DNA of 64,000 nucleotides, taken from Winogradskyella forsetii. GTDB taxonomy: Bacteria; Bacteroidota; Bacteroidia; Flavobacteriales; Flavobacteriaceae. A model generated the notes under the pieces. It saw only the letters and a list, made by a program, of their open reading frames with translations. It made no database searches and was not told the origin of the DNA. Shown here piece by piece: positions 39,173-49,768 of the stretch. Numbering within the stretch: position 1 is the stretch's first letter; the number at the start of each line of letters is the position of its first letter. Location: the NCBI RefSeq assembly GCF_013394595.1, contig NZ_CP053348.1:3250001-3314000 (forward strand), read 5' to 3'. The position numbers and the translations under genes are program-made.

Positions 39173-39200
39173 GGAAAAAGCCCTACGAATTGTAAGGCTT
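39173..39200 (-). terminator. Terminator of the 142-residue lipoprotein gene
   Basis: On the minus strand AAGCCTTAC pairs with GTAGGGCTT (one mismatch, 5-nt loop), followed by a T-run. It lies 30 nt past the stop at 39230. Confidence 0.72.
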
Positions 39201-39229
39201 CTACTGTTTATAAAAATTTATAAGTCTAA

Positions 39230-39658
39230 TTAATATACATAAAGTATAGGTTCTTCAAATCCCTCAACATTTAATAAAACCTCATTTACTCCATCAATTC
39301 TAAGTGCTGTGAGATCGAAAGATTCTTCTTTAGTAAATACCGCTAGACAAGCCTCGTTATTATAAAGCGATAATTTTAAGTAACGCTGATTTGGTGACGA
39401 TTCTGCAATATTTCCTGAATCTATCAAAGTCATAACCCAAGTACTTGCATCACAACCACTACCCGCAATATTAATGTTTATGCAATCACCTTCTATATTC
39501 ATACTTTCAATAGGGTGCGACTCGGCTTCTTCATAAGTCGTATTATCGATTACTATCTCTAAGCCACAAGGTGTCGTTTGGACATCGTCGTCATCGCATT
39601 GCATATTCATAAATAACAGGCAAATCAACGACAACATAATAATTTTTTTGAACTTCAT
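39230..39658 (-). CDS. Small Cys-containing lipoprotein, function unknown
   Basis: 142 residues. A signal peptide ends in MNMQC followed by DDDD, an acidic sequence after the lipidated Cys that favours surface export in Bacteroidota. The mature part has three more Cys (TPCGLE, GDCINI, SGCDAS), possibly disulfide-bonded, and a beta-rich composition. I recognise no family. Its own terminator follows, so it is probably monocistronic. Confidence 0.65.
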   Translation of the reverse strand: MKFKKIIMLSLICLLFMNMQCDDDDVQTTPCGLEIVIDNTTYEEAESHPIESMNIEGDCININIAGSGCDASTWVMTLIDSGNIAESSPNQRYLKLSLYNNEACLAVFTKEESFDLTALRIDGVNEVLLNVEGFEEPILYVY

Positions 39659-39706
39659 AATATTAGTGTTTTACCTTATAGATGAAAAAATCTCAAAAAG
39701 GTTGCA

Positions 39707-40498
39707 CTAAATTGTAGATAATTTTTCTAATCGGTGCATTTGATCGCTTTCCTCATCAAAACCAATGACTTCCTTATAAATAAAATATATTGGTAAATAG
39801 CTAAATGACGCCGTCAAATAAATACCAACAAAACACATTAGCATACCAACGATACCAGCCAATACCCCTGAAACAAACAGTAATCCAAATGAAATCAGCC
39901 ATTTCTTATTACCTAAATCAAAAGACAATTTAACGATTTCTGAAATTGATAAATCTGGATTAAACGCATAAACGACCACCATAAATGATAACGGAACTAT
40001 AGCATAGATTATAGGCAAAACACACAACAAGGTTGCTAAAATTGAAATGCCCGAAAATGCAAGTCCTAACTTAACCGTCTTACCTAAATAAGGTTTTTTA
40101 AAGAAATAAAAATAATCTTCCTTACCCATTTGCTCTAAATCCTTCAACTTACAAATTCTATAAAAAGCAGCTTTAAGACCAAGACCTATGGTGCTCATAG
40201 CCACAATCATAAAAATATAAACAACTGCCATGACGAGAAAGAAAACAGGACTAACATCGGGTTGCGCATAAGGTTCGTATGGATCATAATATGCTGAATT
40301 GAGATCCATAAAGCCCATAAAAATAAGTGGTATGTAAACAATCATAATAAATGGTATCGCCAAAACCAGATTGAGCAATAAAGTTACCAATCCCTGTACC
40401 CAAACTTTTTTGAACAATTCTATGGATTGATTAAAAATTGTCCCAAAGTCTAGTGCTTTCGCATTCTGAATTCGATTTTGTAGTTCTGTAATATCCAT
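39707..40498 (-). CDS. Multi-pass membrane protein, function unknown
   Basis: 263 residues with five or six predicted transmembrane helices (around 33-60, 88-115, 150-185, 200-235). The soluble N-terminus MDITELQNRIQNAKALDFGTIF precedes a FNQSIELFKKVWVQG segment typical of glycerophosphodiesterase-like or DUF4013-like membrane domains. No catalytic motif was seen. It stands alone between a lipoprotein gene and the divergent miaB promoter. Confidence 0.65.
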   Translation of the reverse strand: MDITELQNRIQNAKALDFGTIFNQSIELFKKVWVQGLVTLLLNLVLAIPFIMIVYIPLIFMGFMDLNSAYYDPYEPYAQPDVSPVFFLVMAVVYIFMIVAMSTIGLGLKAAFYRICKLKDLEQMGKEDYFYFFKKPYLGKTVKLGLAFSGISILATLLCVLPIIYAIVPLSFMVVVYAFNPDLSISEIVKLSFDLGNKKWLISFGLLFVSGVLAGIVGMLMCFVGIYLTASFSYLPIYFIYKEVIGFDEESDQMHRLEKLSTI

Positions 40499-40652
40499 TT
40501 TTAATTAATTTGGTTGGTTAGTATCTCCCAAATTAAAAGTTTTTTTTAGAGATATTCAAGTAAAAAACCGTTCTAAATAGAAAATTCTTATTCAATTTCA
40601 TTGTTATTGACATCTTTTGAACACAAAATCTTAACGAAATTATAACTGCCAC

Positions 40653-40685
40653 TTTGTCACAGTCTCTAAAATAATAGTATCTTTG
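40653..40685 (+). promoter_or_regulatory. Promoter of the miaB operon
   Basis: TTTG (40653-40656), 21-nt spacer, TATCTTTG (40678-40685). Both elements match the Flavobacteria consensus perfectly. Transcription would begin about 40692, giving a leader of roughly 75 nt that contains the hairpin at 40745-40762. Confidence 0.75.
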
Positions 40686-40744
40686 CATCCTTATTGAAAA
40701 TTACGAATTATTATAGAAAGCTAATTTTCTATACAATTATGAAA

Positions 40745-40762
40745 TTCCCACATTTGTGGGAA
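40745..40762 (+). other. TCCC...GGGA leader hairpin before miaB
   Basis: TTCCCAC/GTGGGAA with a 4-nt loop, ending 5 nt before the ATG at 40768. It is one of several similar hairpins in this window directly ahead of start codons. Confidence 0.65.
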
Positions 40763-40767
40763 ATGTT

Positions 40768-42213
40768 ATGGAAAAAACGATAGACGAAAATAAACAAGGG
40801 GAAACCTTGATCTTAGATAAAAAAGAAGGCAACCAACGAAAACTCTTTATAGAAAGTTATGGTTGCGCTATGAATTTCAGCGATAGTGAAATCGTAGCTT
40901 CCATCCTTTCCGAACAAGGATTTAATACAACAAAAACCTTAGAAGAAGCAGATCTTGTTTTGGTCAATACCTGTTCTATTAGAGATAAAGCAGAGCAAAC
41001 CGTTAGAAAACGATTGCAACAGTATAATGCCGTAAAAAAGACGAACCCAAAAATGAAAGTGGGTGTTTTGGGCTGTATGGCAGAACGCTTAAAAACCAAA
41101 TTTCTTGAAGAAGAAAAAATTGTAGATTTAGTTGTAGGGCCAGATGCTTACAAAGATTTACCAAACCTTCTTGCCGAAGTTGATGAAGGAAGAGATGCCA
41201 TCAACGTTATCTTGTCTAAAGAAGAAACTTACGGAGATATTTCTCCTGTTCGTCTCAATACTAATGGCGTTACAGCCTTCGTATCAATAACTCGTGGTTG
41301 TGATAACATGTGTACTTTTTGTGTGGTTCCGTTTACAAGAGGGCGTGAGCGTAGCAGAGATCCACAAAGTATTATTGAAGAGGTAAATGATCTTTGGGCC
41401 AAAGGGTTTAAGGAAATTACCCTTTTAGGTCAGAATGTGGATAGTTATTTATGGTATGGTGGCGGATTGAAGAAAGATTTCAACAACGCTTCAGAATTTG
41501 AGAAAGCAACTGCCGTTAATTTTGCCAAACTTTTAGAGCTATGTGCCAAAGCACAACCAAAAATGCGTATTCGGTTTTCAACATCCAATCCACAAGATTT
41601 TACTTTGGATGTTATTGAAACCATGGCGAAATATGATAATATCTGTAAACACATTCATTTACCAGTACAAAGTGGAAGTGATCGAATTCTAAAGGAAATG
41701 AATCGTCTTCATACGCGTGAAGAATATTTTGAGCTTGTCGACAATATTAAACGGATTATTCCGGAGTGTTCAATTAGTGTCGATTTAATCGCTGGTTTTC
41801 CAACTGAAACTGAAGAAGACCACCAAGACACTTTGAGTTTAATGGAATATGTGAAATACAACTTCGGTTATATGTTTACCTATTCTGAACGCCCTGGAAC
41901 ATTAGCTGGACGGAAAATGGAAGATGATGTGCCGGAAGCCACCAAAAAACGTCGATTGAGTGAAATTATAGCCATAGAACGAAAATATAGTGCTATTAAA
42001 ACAAGCCAACATTTAAACAAAACAGTCGAAGTATTAATAGAAAAGGCCTCTAAAAAATCTGATTTGGATTGGTCGGGAAGAACTTCGGACAACACCGTTG
42101 CCGTTTTCCCAAAAGAAAATTATAAGGTTGGAGATTTTGTGAATGTTCATATTACGGATTGTACCAGTGCCACGCTTATTGGGAAAGCGGTTGGCTATTC
42201 AAAAAATAATTAA
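40768..42213 (+). CDS. miaB: tRNA-2-methylthio-N6-isopentenyladenosine synthase
   Basis: 481 residues from ATG 40768; an upstream in-frame GTG (40756) lies within the leader hairpin and is disfavoured. N-terminal UPF0004 domain with [15 protein letters not shown] and GCMAER Cys residues for an auxiliary 4Fe-4S cluster. Radical-SAM CxxxCxxC in [12 protein letters not shown]-terminal TRAM domain. It adds a methylthio group to i6A37 of tRNAs reading UNN codons. First gene of the block leading to secG. Confidence 0.97.
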   Translation: MEKTIDENKQGETLILDKKEGNQRKLFIESYGCAMNFSDSEIVASILSEQGFNTTKTLEEADLVLVNTCSIRDKAEQTVRKRLQQYNAVKKTNPKMKVGVLGCMAERLKTKFLEEEKIVDLVVGPDAYKDLPNLLAEVDEGRDAINVILSKEETYGDISPVRLNTNGVTAFVSITRGCDNMCTFCVVPFTRGRERSRDPQSIIEEVNDLWAKGFKEITLLGQNVDSYLWYGGGLKKDFNNASEFEKATAVNFAKLLELCAKAQPKMRIRFSTSNPQDFTLDVIETMAKYDNICKHIHLPVQSGSDRILKEMNRLHTREEYFELVDNIKRIIPECSISVDLIAGFPTETEEDHQDTLSLMEYVKYNFGYMFTYSERPGTLAGRKMEDDVPEATKKRRLSEIIAIERKYSAIKTSQHLNKTVEVLIEKASKKSDLDWSGRTSDNTVAVFPKENYKVGDFVNVHITDCTSATLIGKAVGYSKNN

Positions 42214-42233
42214 GGCATTAACTTAAAAAGATA

Positions 42234-42250
42234 TCCCATTAAAACGGGAA
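42234..42250 (+). other. TCCC...GGGA leader hairpin before the sigma-54 activator
   Basis: TCCC (42234-42237) and GGGA (42246-42249) pair around an 8-nt interval, 7 nt before the ATG. It is weaker than the miaB and groEL versions on the sense strand, as the next pair is A-C. Confidence 0.5.
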
Positions 42251-42256
42251 ATAACT

Positions 42257-43522
42257 ATGGAATCCATTCAAGCCATAAAACAACGTTTCGGGATTATAGG
42301 AAATGACCCAAAACTCAATCGCTCTATAGAAAAGGCGATACAGGTTGCTCCTACTGATATTTCAGTTTTAGTTACTGGAGAAAGTGGTGTAGGTAAAGAG
42401 AGTATTCCGAAAATCATACATCAATTATCACACAGAAAACATGGTAAATATATTGCTGTCAACTGCGGTGCCATACCAGAAGGTACTATTGACAGTGAAT
42501 TATTCGGCCATGAAAAAGGGGCATTTACAGGTGCAACTTCTACACGTTCGGGCTATTTTGAAGTCGCAGATGGTGGTACCATTTTTTTAGATGAAGTCGG
42601 CGAATTACCATTAACCACTCAAGTACGTTTACTACGTGTTTTGGAAAATGGTGAATTTATAAAAGTAGGTTCTAGTAAGGTACAAAAAACAGATGTACGG
42701 ATTGTAGCCGCTACAAACGTCAACATGTTTGAAGCCATTAAAAAAGAAAAATTCAGGGAAGATTTATATTATAGATTAAGTACTATCGAAATCCATTTAC
42801 CGCCACTCAGGGAGCGCAAAGAGGACATCCATTTATTGTTCCGAAAATTTGCCAGTGATTTTGCCTTGAAGTATAAAATGCCAACGGTTAAGTTAACGGA
42901 CGATGCGGTTAGCTCACTCGAAAAATTTAGATGGAACGGTAATATACGTCAGTTACGGAATGTTGCCGAACAACTTTCTGTTTTAGAACAAAACAGAACC
43001 ATAAGTGGCACAACACTTCAAAATTACCTACCAAATACAGGTAGTAATTTGCCTGCAGTGGTCAACAGTTCTAAATCTGAAAGCGATTTTAGTAGTGAGC
43101 GTGAGATTTTATATAAGGTTTTATTTGACATGAAGAGCGATTTGAATGATCTTAAAAAATTGACTATGAAGCTCATGGAGACAGGAAATGTTTCAGATGT
43201 TCAAAAAGATAACGAGAATTTAATCCAAAAAATCTACGGTGATGATAAGGACGAAGAATTTGAAGCAGCTGTAGAAGATCTTGAAGTTTTATCGATACCC
43301 GAACATTCAGAAAACAATGAACCTGAGAGATCAGATGCAGAAGATAAATATCATTTTGCTGAAGAAATAGAAGAAGAGGAAACCCTATCTTTACATGATA
43401 AAGAATTAGAGTTGATTAAAAAATCGCTGGAACGGCACAACGGAAAGCGTAAATTAGCAGCTGCAGAACTTGGTATCAGTGAACGTACTTTATATAGAAA
43501 AATCAAACAATTCGATCTTTAA
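42257..43522 (+). CDS. Sigma-54-dependent transcriptional activator lacking a receiver domain
   Basis: 421 residues. The AAA+ domain begins almost at once: Walker A GESGVGKE, the sigma-54 contact loop GAFTGA, Walker [11 protein letters not shown] and the arginine finger region ([26 protein letters not shown]). An acidic linker (about 330-385) precedes a Fis-type HTH ([21 protein letters not shown]). There is no N-terminal receiver or GAF domain, so activity must be set by level or partner. It lies 43 nt after miaB. Its targets are unknown. Confidence 0.93.
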   Translation: MESIQAIKQRFGIIGNDPKLNRSIEKAIQVAPTDISVLVTGESGVGKESIPKIIHQLSHRKHGKYIAVNCGAIPEGTIDSELFGHEKGAFTGATSTRSGYFEVADGGTIFLDEVGELPLTTQVRLLRVLENGEFIKVGSSKVQKTDVRIVAATNVNMFEAIKKEKFREDLYYRLSTIEIHLPPLRERKEDIHLLFRKFASDFALKYKMPTVKLTDDAVSSLEKFRWNGNIRQLRNVAEQLSVLEQNRTISGTTLQNYLPNTGSNLPAVVNSSKSESDFSSEREILYKVLFDMKSDLNDLKKLTMKLMETGNVSDVQKDNENLIQKIYGDDKDEEFEAAVEDLEVLSIPEHSENNEPERSDAEDKYHFAEEIEEEETLSLHDKELELIKKSLERHNGKRKLAAAELGISERTLYRKIKQFDL

Positions 43523-43612
43523 GATAAGATTAGGATTGTAATTATAACAAAACTCAAAATTGAAAGTTTTAATTAATATTGAAACCTCAATAAAACATTA
43601 TAGTAACCACTG

Positions 43613-43810
43613 ATGAAGGCCGTAGAAATATTTATGATAAGAAAGTCGTTTACCCGAAACAGTTCTGAAGCTATAAGACAAGAAGCGGAAGATATGATAA
43701 ATGAAAAGCACTATAAAGGTTACCGTCTAATAAATGTAGATTTTGATGTTGCTGATAATGCAGGCTACATTTATGCTTTCATAACCATGAAAAAACCAAA
43801 TTCCTATTAA
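43613..43810 (+). CDS. Small conserved-looking protein, function unknown
   Basis: 65 residues from ATG 43613, or 58 from ATG 43634. No signal peptide or membrane segment. A helix-like acidic/basic N-terminus is followed by YRLINVDFDV and GYIYAFITMKK, a beta-hairpin pattern recalling DUF4177-type small proteins, though I am not sure. Its TAA abuts the TTG start of lptE without a gap, so it is probably a real coupled gene and not chance. Confidence 0.5.
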   Translation: MKAVEIFMIRKSFTRNSSEAIRQEAEDMINEKHYKGYRLINVDFDVADNAGYIYAFITMKKPNSY

Positions 43811-44314
43811 TTGAAAACTTTGAAATACATACTAATTGGCTTCATTTGCCTTACAAGTTTTGCTTGTAAAGTCAATTATTCGTTTACAGGGATCACAGAA
43901 ACACCAGATACGTTTCAAGTCAATTTCTTTGAAAATAATGCCGATTTGGTAGAACCAGGATTGGATCGTTTATTTACCAATGCACTTCAGGACCGTATAC
44001 TAAACCAAACAAGTGCGCAATTGGTCAACACCGGAGGCGAGGTCATTTATGAAGGTGAAATTGTTGAATACCGCATTTCCCCAATGACCGCTACGGCAGA
44101 AAACACAGCGGCAGAAAACAGATTGACCATGAGTGTCAATGTGCGCTATATTAATACTCAGGATGAAGAAAAAGATTTGGAGCAACGTTTTTCCTTCTTT
44201 TATGATTATCCTGCAAACGCACAGCTTAATGGGAGTATAAAAGATACGGCCTTTGAAGAAATTTTAGAACGTCTCACACAAGACATCCTTAATGCCACAC
44301 TAGCCGATTGGTAA
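43811..44314 (+). CDS. lptE: LPS assembly lipoprotein LptE, TTG start
   Basis: 167 residues. A signal peptide ends in LTSFAC (lipidated Cys19) followed by KVNYSFTG, typical of Bacteroidota LptE. A beta-alpha sandwich (DTFQVNFFENNADLVEPGLDRLFTNAL) follows. LptE plugs the LptD barrel that inserts LPS in the outer leaflet. A stop codon directly precedes TTG 43811 and there is no ATG that keeps the signal peptide, so a TTG start is forced. It overlaps nothing but abuts the small upstream gene. Confidence 0.85.
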   Translation: MKTLKYILIGFICLTSFACKVNYSFTGITETPDTFQVNFFENNADLVEPGLDRLFTNALQDRILNQTSAQLVNTGGEVIYEGEIVEYRISPMTATAENTAAENRLTMSVNVRYINTQDEEKDLEQRFSFFYDYPANAQLNGSIKDTAFEEILERLTQDILNATLADW

Positions 44315-44317
44315 ATT

Positions 44318-45274
44318 ATGCAACTCCGAGAACTCACATATTTGTTAGAGCATCCGGAAGCCGTTACAGCTTCCCAAACCGAAGTATTATCTTCTGCGAT
44401 TAAGGAATACCCTTATTTTCAATCGTTGAGAGCTTTATTTCTTAAGGGCTTAAAGCAAAAAGAAAGTTATAAATACAATAACGCTTTAAAAATTACAGCG
44501 GCACACACGGCAGATCGTGGTGTGTTGTTCGATTATATTACCTCAGATATTTTTAATCAGAATGAAATCTCTGAACAGATAAAGCAAAATATAGAACATA
44601 TAAAATCTATTGAAGTCAATGAAGTTGACGATATTTCCGTTAACAAAAGTGTGACCATAGATGATGCTTTAAAAGAACATATTAAAGCCACTGAAGGTGT
44701 TTTAGACCCAGGTTTGTTTGAGGTAAAACCAATGCCTAAACCAAAATTAGAACTTCAAGATCCAAAAATTGAAGATTCAATTATAGCTGTTGACGTTAAA
44801 AACATTACCACCGAAAAACAATTAAAAATCGGAGAACCTTTAGAGTTTGATAAAACTGAAAATCACTCGTTTACAGAATGGCTTAAGATTACAAGTTTCA
44901 AACCTATTGTGCGTGAGGAAGCCAAAACAGAAATTGAATCCGAATCCGAGCCTGAAACACCTGAAACTTCGGATCAAGAGTCCTCTTTGCCACTTAAAAA
45001 CAAATTGGCAATTATAGATAAATTTATAAGTGATAACCCAAAGATCAAACCTGTTTCCAGCAATGCTCCAAAACCCAAACTGGTTAATAACGACGATGGA
45101 ATTTCAGATAGTTTAATGACTGAAACTTTGGCGCGAATTTATTTAGAACAAAAAAACTATGATAAAGCAATTCAATCTTACAAAATTTTAAGTTTGAAAT
45201 ATCCAGAAAAAAGTAGTTTCTTTGCACACCAAATAAAATTGGTCAAAGAATTAAAAGCTAATAATACAATATAA
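44318..45274 (+). CDS. TPR-containing protein of the lptE-secG block
   Basis: 318 residues, cytosolic. The N-terminal helical part begins QLRELTYLLEHPEAV and includes PYFQSLRALFLKGL. A long low-complexity acidic/Lys-rich middle (about 95-235) follows, then a single C-terminal tetratricopeptide-like hairpin (TETLARIYLEQKNYDKAIQSYKIL). I do not know a specific function; it may be an assembly or scaffolding factor. It starts 3 nt after lptE and ends 2 nt before secG, so it is clearly in the operon. Confidence 0.75.
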   Translation: MQLRELTYLLEHPEAVTASQTEVLSSAIKEYPYFQSLRALFLKGLKQKESYKYNNALKITAAHTADRGVLFDYITSDIFNQNEISEQIKQNIEHIKSIEVNEVDDISVNKSVTIDDALKEHIKATEGVLDPGLFEVKPMPKPKLELQDPKIEDSIIAVDVKNITTEKQLKIGEPLEFDKTENHSFTEWLKITSFKPIVREEAKTEIESESEPETPETSDQESSLPLKNKLAIIDKFISDNPKIKPVSSNAPKPKLVNNDDGISDSLMTETLARIYLEQKNYDKAIQSYKILSLKYPEKSSFFAHQIKLVKELKANNTI

Positions 45275-45276
45275 TA

Positions 45277-45621
45277 ATGAGTGCATTTACAATATTTTTG
45301 ATACTAATCGTAATCGTTGCCTTTTTACTAGTCGTAGTAGTTATGGTTCAGAATCCTAAAGGAGGCGGGTTATCATCATCTTTTGGTGGTGGCGGCACAC
45401 AACAAATGGGTGGTGTAAAGAAAACAGGAGACTTTTTAGATAAGAGTACTTGGTTTTTAGCCACGGCCTTGATCGTTTTAATCTTAGCATCCAACTTAAC
45501 CATTAGTTCTGGTGGAAATACAGAATCGAAAGCTTACGATGCTGATGACGCAACAGAAATGCCAGCTCCAGTAGCACCAGCAACTGACGACACCTCAACA
45601 ACAGACGGTACATCCGAATAA
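45277..45621 (+). CDS. secG: Preprotein translocase subunit SecG
   Basis: 114 residues, two transmembrane helices (about 3-23 and 58-76) joined by the family loop VMVQNPKGGGLSSSFGGGG and a TGDFLDKSTWFLA segment. An acidic/Ala-rich C-terminal tail extends beyond the E. coli length, common in Bacteroidota. Part of the SecYEG inner-membrane channel. Followed by an intrinsic terminator. Confidence 0.95.
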   Translation: MSAFTIFLILIVIVAFLLVVVVMVQNPKGGGLSSSFGGGGTQQMGGVKKTGDFLDKSTWFLATALIVLILASNLTISSGGNTESKAYDADDATEMPAPVAPATDDTSTTDGTSE

Positions 45622-45651
45622 TATCAAATCGATATTTTTCTAAAGACATTG

Positions 45652-45677
45652 AGCCAGCTTTTTAAGTTGGCTTTTTT
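45652..45677 (+). terminator. Terminator after secG
   Basis: AGCCAGCTT pairs with AAGTTGGCT (one G-T, 3-nt loop), followed by six T residues. It closes the miaB-secG transcript and separates it from groES. Confidence 0.85.
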
Positions 45678-45691
45678 ATTTACTCTGAATT

Positions 45692-45726
45692 GACCTGTGC
45701 TGAACCTGTTTCAGTGTTTCAGAGTC
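45692..45726. repeat. Dispersed GCTGAACCTGTTTCAG-type intergenic repeat
   Basis: The segment contains GTGCTGAACCTGTTTCAGTG, a sequence that I remember as a scattered intergenic repeat in Flavobacteriaceae. Only one copy was seen in this window, so the identification rests on memory. Confidence 0.35.
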
Positions 45727-45781
45727 TTTGTTTTTACAGGTACTTCATTCGTTTCGGCAGTTAAAAGACAATATCTGAAAC

Positions 45782-45813
45782 TTTGTCAGACTTTCTGACT
45801 TGGCATAATTTTC
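45782..45813 (+). promoter_or_regulatory. Candidate groES promoter
   Basis: TTTG (45782-45785), 20-nt spacer, TAATTTTC (45806-45813), one base from TAnnTTTG. It lies 50 bp upstream of the groES ATG. No CIRCE inverted repeat was seen. Confidence 0.45.
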
Positions 45814-45863
45814 GAACTACGCTAAAGCGTAATTTAATTAAACAACTAAAAAACATATAACAA

Positions 45864-46139
45864 ATGGGCTTAAACATTAAACCATTAGCAGACCGTGTTC
45901 TTGTAGAACCAATGGAAGCTGAAACTAAAACTGCCTCTGGTATTATTATTCCAGATAATGCAAAAGAAAAACCACAAAGAGGAACTGTAGTGGCCGCAGG
46001 TAAAGGTACTAAAGACGATCCTATTACTGTAAAAGTTGGTGATACCGTACTTTATGGAAAATATGGTGGCACTGAACTCAAACTAGACGGTAAAGATTAT
46101 CTGATGATGCGCGAGAGCGATATTCTGGCGATTATTTAA
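45864..46139 (+). CDS. groES: Co-chaperonin GroES
   Basis: 91 residues, standard length. [10 protein letters not shown] at the start, the mobile loop [18 protein letters not shown] and a C-terminal [13 protein letters not shown]. The heptameric lid of GroEL in the cytosol. groEL follows after 174 bp that hold a dispersed repeat and a leader hairpin, a larger gap than usual for groESL. Confidence 0.97.
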   Translation: MGLNIKPLADRVLVEPMEAETKTASGIIIPDNAKEKPQRGTVVAAGKGTKDDPITVKVGDTVLYGKYGGTELKLDGKDYLMMRESDILAII

Positions 46140-46200
46140 TCCAATTCCTACCTTCTCAGAGGGAAAGAACTATCAATCAAAATTAAAACTTGTATTTCAA

Positions 46201-46249
46201 CTGTCACATTGAGCGCCTTTCTGACGAACAAGCAGGCAGTCGAAATGCA
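46201..46249 (+). repeat. Dispersed ~46-bp repeat, copy A (groES-groEL gap)
   Basis: The segment runs from CTGTCACATTGAGCGC through ACGAACA and GCAGGCAG to CGAAATG. An inverted, diverged copy lies at 49769-49814. Shared blocks are TGTnACA, TGAGCGC, ACGAACA, GCAGGCAG and CGAANTG. Confidence 0.65.
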
Positions 46250-46265
46250 ATTGAAAAAAAATTAA

Positions 46266-47942
<1,677 letters not shown>

Positions 47943-48011
47943 TCCGTAGCACGGACAGGCAATTAACTCACTGTTATGGATAATATTAGTGAGAAAAATT
48001 ATTTTAAAACT

Positions 48012-48049
48012 GAAAAGCCTTTGATGAGAATCAGAGGTTTTCGTTTTTT
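48012..48049 (+). terminator. Terminator after groEL, first hairpin
   Basis: GAAAA-CC-TTTGAT pairs with ATCAGAGGTTTTC (one bulged G, one G-T), followed by six T residues, 69 nt past the groEL stop. Confidence 0.75.
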
Positions 48050-48177
48050 AAAATTATAATACTTTCTATATAGAATTCTCCCCTCGAGTGCTGACAACTA
48101 TCAGGATTAGGGTTGTTTTCCATGACAAACCAAACATATTTCTTATTAATTAAAACTATAAAAAAGTTAGAAAACAC

Positions 48178-48207
48178 AAAACCACCTCTTTCAAAGGTGG
48201 TTTTTTT
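48178..48207 (+). terminator. Second hairpin terminator downstream of groEL
   Basis: AAAACCACCT pairs perfectly with AGGTGGTTTT and is followed by more T residues. It may back up the first terminator or end a small transcript from 48050-48177, in which I see no gene. Confidence 0.8.
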
Positions 48208-48254
48208 ATCTTTTTCCTAAATAAGAGGTTTACACTAAATAAACCTGCCACAAT

Positions 48255-48337
48255 TTACTTCTTCTTTGGAGAAGCCTGTGGCATCTTTTTCGCTGCTGGT
48301 TTAGCCGCTTTAGACGCACTTTTTGACTTTAGTCTGT
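48255..48337 (-). pseudogene. C-terminal remnant of a Lys/Ala/Pro-rich histone-like protein
   Basis: Read on the minus strand, a frame ending at TAA 48255-48257 encodes SKSASKAAKPAAKK and ends MPQASPKKK. Such Ala/Lys/Pro tails belong to histone-H1-like DNA-binding proteins common in Bacteroidota. There is a stop just upstream and no start, so only the tail survives. The rest of 48208-48523 holds nothing recognisable. Confidence 0.4.
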
Positions 48338-48523
48338 CCCATAATTATATGTATTTAAAAGAACATATTAAAGGTAAATGACAATAGGGATTCAAGATAC
48401 TTTTGTTGGCTAAAATTTAACTAAAATCTTTAGTGCTTTAATTGTGCTAAAGTGCTAAATTGGTTTTAGGTGATTTTTATTACCATAAATTTCTTAGATT
48501 TAAAAATCTAATCAACCAACCCA

Positions 48524-49177
48524 ATGGCAAAAACAACTTGGAAGTACACTTTAAGAGAAATTATTATTGTGATTATTGGTATATCTATTGCTTTTAGCAT
48601 GAATAAATGTGCTGAAAATGCTAAGGACAATAATTTAAAACAGCAATATCTTATTAATCTTAAAAGTGATGTAGAAGCTGACAAAATACAGCTTAGAAAA
48701 AATATTGAAGCTATTAATAACAAACTAAACGCTTGTGCTAACATCATTCCACTGTTAAACTCAGGTAAAAAACAGGACATGCGACTTATGCAAGATGTGT
48801 TCACGGTTTTAGAATATAAAAATTTTAGTCCAAAAAATATTACTTACAAAACCTTAATCAATTCTGGAGACTTAAAACTTATTGAAGATTTTGAACTTAA
48901 AACTGCCATTCAACAGCACTACTCCAACTATGAGGAATTGCAGGATGCTTATGTCAGACACTTGAGTATTATACAAGATTATTTGGGCAATTATTTGGTA
49001 AACAATGCCGATTATGACCAAATCCAAAATGGAAATTCCCCGTTTTTGGATGAGATAAAACTGAAAAATATTGTAAGAGCATTGCTTACCACTTTTGATG
49101 ATAAGAAAGATGCTAGCCAAATTGGTATGGAAAGTTGTGATTCACTTATCAAAGTGATTAATTCTGCTTTAGACTAA
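48524..49177 (+). CDS. DUF6090-like membrane-anchored protein
   Basis: 217 residues. WKYTLREIIIVIIGISIAFSMNKCAE gives a short N-terminal segment and one transmembrane helix (about 8-26). The rest is a mainly helical, coiled-coil-prone domain with YLINLKSDVEADKIQL, resembling the DUF6090 family of Bacteroidota (recognised from memory). Function unknown. It lacks close co-directional neighbours. Confidence 0.65.
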   Translation: MAKTTWKYTLREIIIVIIGISIAFSMNKCAENAKDNNLKQQYLINLKSDVEADKIQLRKNIEAINNKLNACANIIPLLNSGKKQDMRLMQDVFTVLEYKNFSPKNITYKTLINSGDLKLIEDFELKTAIQQHYSNYEELQDAYVRHLSIIQDYLGNYLVNNADYDQIQNGNSPFLDEIKLKNIVRALLTTFDDKKDASQIGMESCDSLIKVINSALD

Positions 49178-49347
49178 TGTTAAAGGAAAAATTTGCTATG
49201 TCCTCTTTATCTACCATTACCTAATTTTTTAAATTACCCATAACCATAATAGACATTGATTATTTTCAAAAAAACCTAACTTTTCTAAGTAACCTAAAAT
49301 TAGACCTTTTAGTAATAAATTCAGAATAAAAATGGGAACAAAAAAAA

Positions 49348-49367
49348 GCCTGAATCTTAATTCAGGC
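49348..49367 (-). terminator. Terminator of the metal cluster, overlapping the last CDS
   Basis: GCCTGAAT pairs perfectly with ATTCAGGC (4-nt loop), followed on the minus strand by eight T residues. Its upstream arm lies inside the last codons of the HMA gene. Confidence 0.85.
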
Positions 49368-49746
49368 ATATAAATTTATTTTCCGTCTCCTTTTTCTTTT
49401 TTGTGATCGTCTGAACGTCTTCATCACGATACTTGCAACAAGGATGCACGGAGTTATATTGTTCTTCTGTGGCTTTGATCTCTTTAGTATCATGACCAAC
49501 TGCTGCAATACTTTCAGAAATAGATTTTACATCCGTTTTACGTTCATCAAAAATGAGTTTTAACTCGTGCGTATCCACATTCCAAACCGCAGATTTTACG
49601 CCTTTGGTTCTAATGGCTGCTTTTTCTATGCGCTCTTTGCACATACCGCAAACACCATCAACTTCGATACTTGCTTTTGCATTTTTGTTTTGTGCAAATG
49701 TTACTGTAGTCAGTAATACGGTTAATATTATAATTATACGTTTCAT
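49357..49746 (-). CDS. Secreted heavy-metal-associated (HMA) domain protein
   Basis: 129 residues: signal peptide (about 1-18), an HMA fold with the metal site GVCGMCKERIEKAA (the canonical GMTCxxC is changed to GVCGMC), and a second Cys pair near the end (HPCCKYRD) after a conserved His. Probably a periplasmic MerP-like copper or zinc shuttle. It is the last gene of a four-gene cluster with a TonB receptor and an HMA-MauE protein. The final residues run into the terminator stem, and a different frame gives a shorter acidic/basic ending, so the C-terminus may be frameshifted. Confidence 0.8.
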   Translation of the reverse strand: MKRIIIILTVLLTTVTFAQNKNAKASIEVDGVCGMCKERIEKAAIRTKGVKSAVWNVDTHELKLIFDERKTDVKSISESIAAVGHDTKEIKATEEQYNSVHPCCKYRDEDVQTITKKKKETENKFICLN

Positions 49747-49768
49747 ATTTTTTTGTTTTTTATTAAGA

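Noticed and set aside
40756-40767. GTG start giving miaB four more residues
   Set aside because: The GTG lies inside the leader hairpin stem; ATG 40768 matches a normal miaB start.
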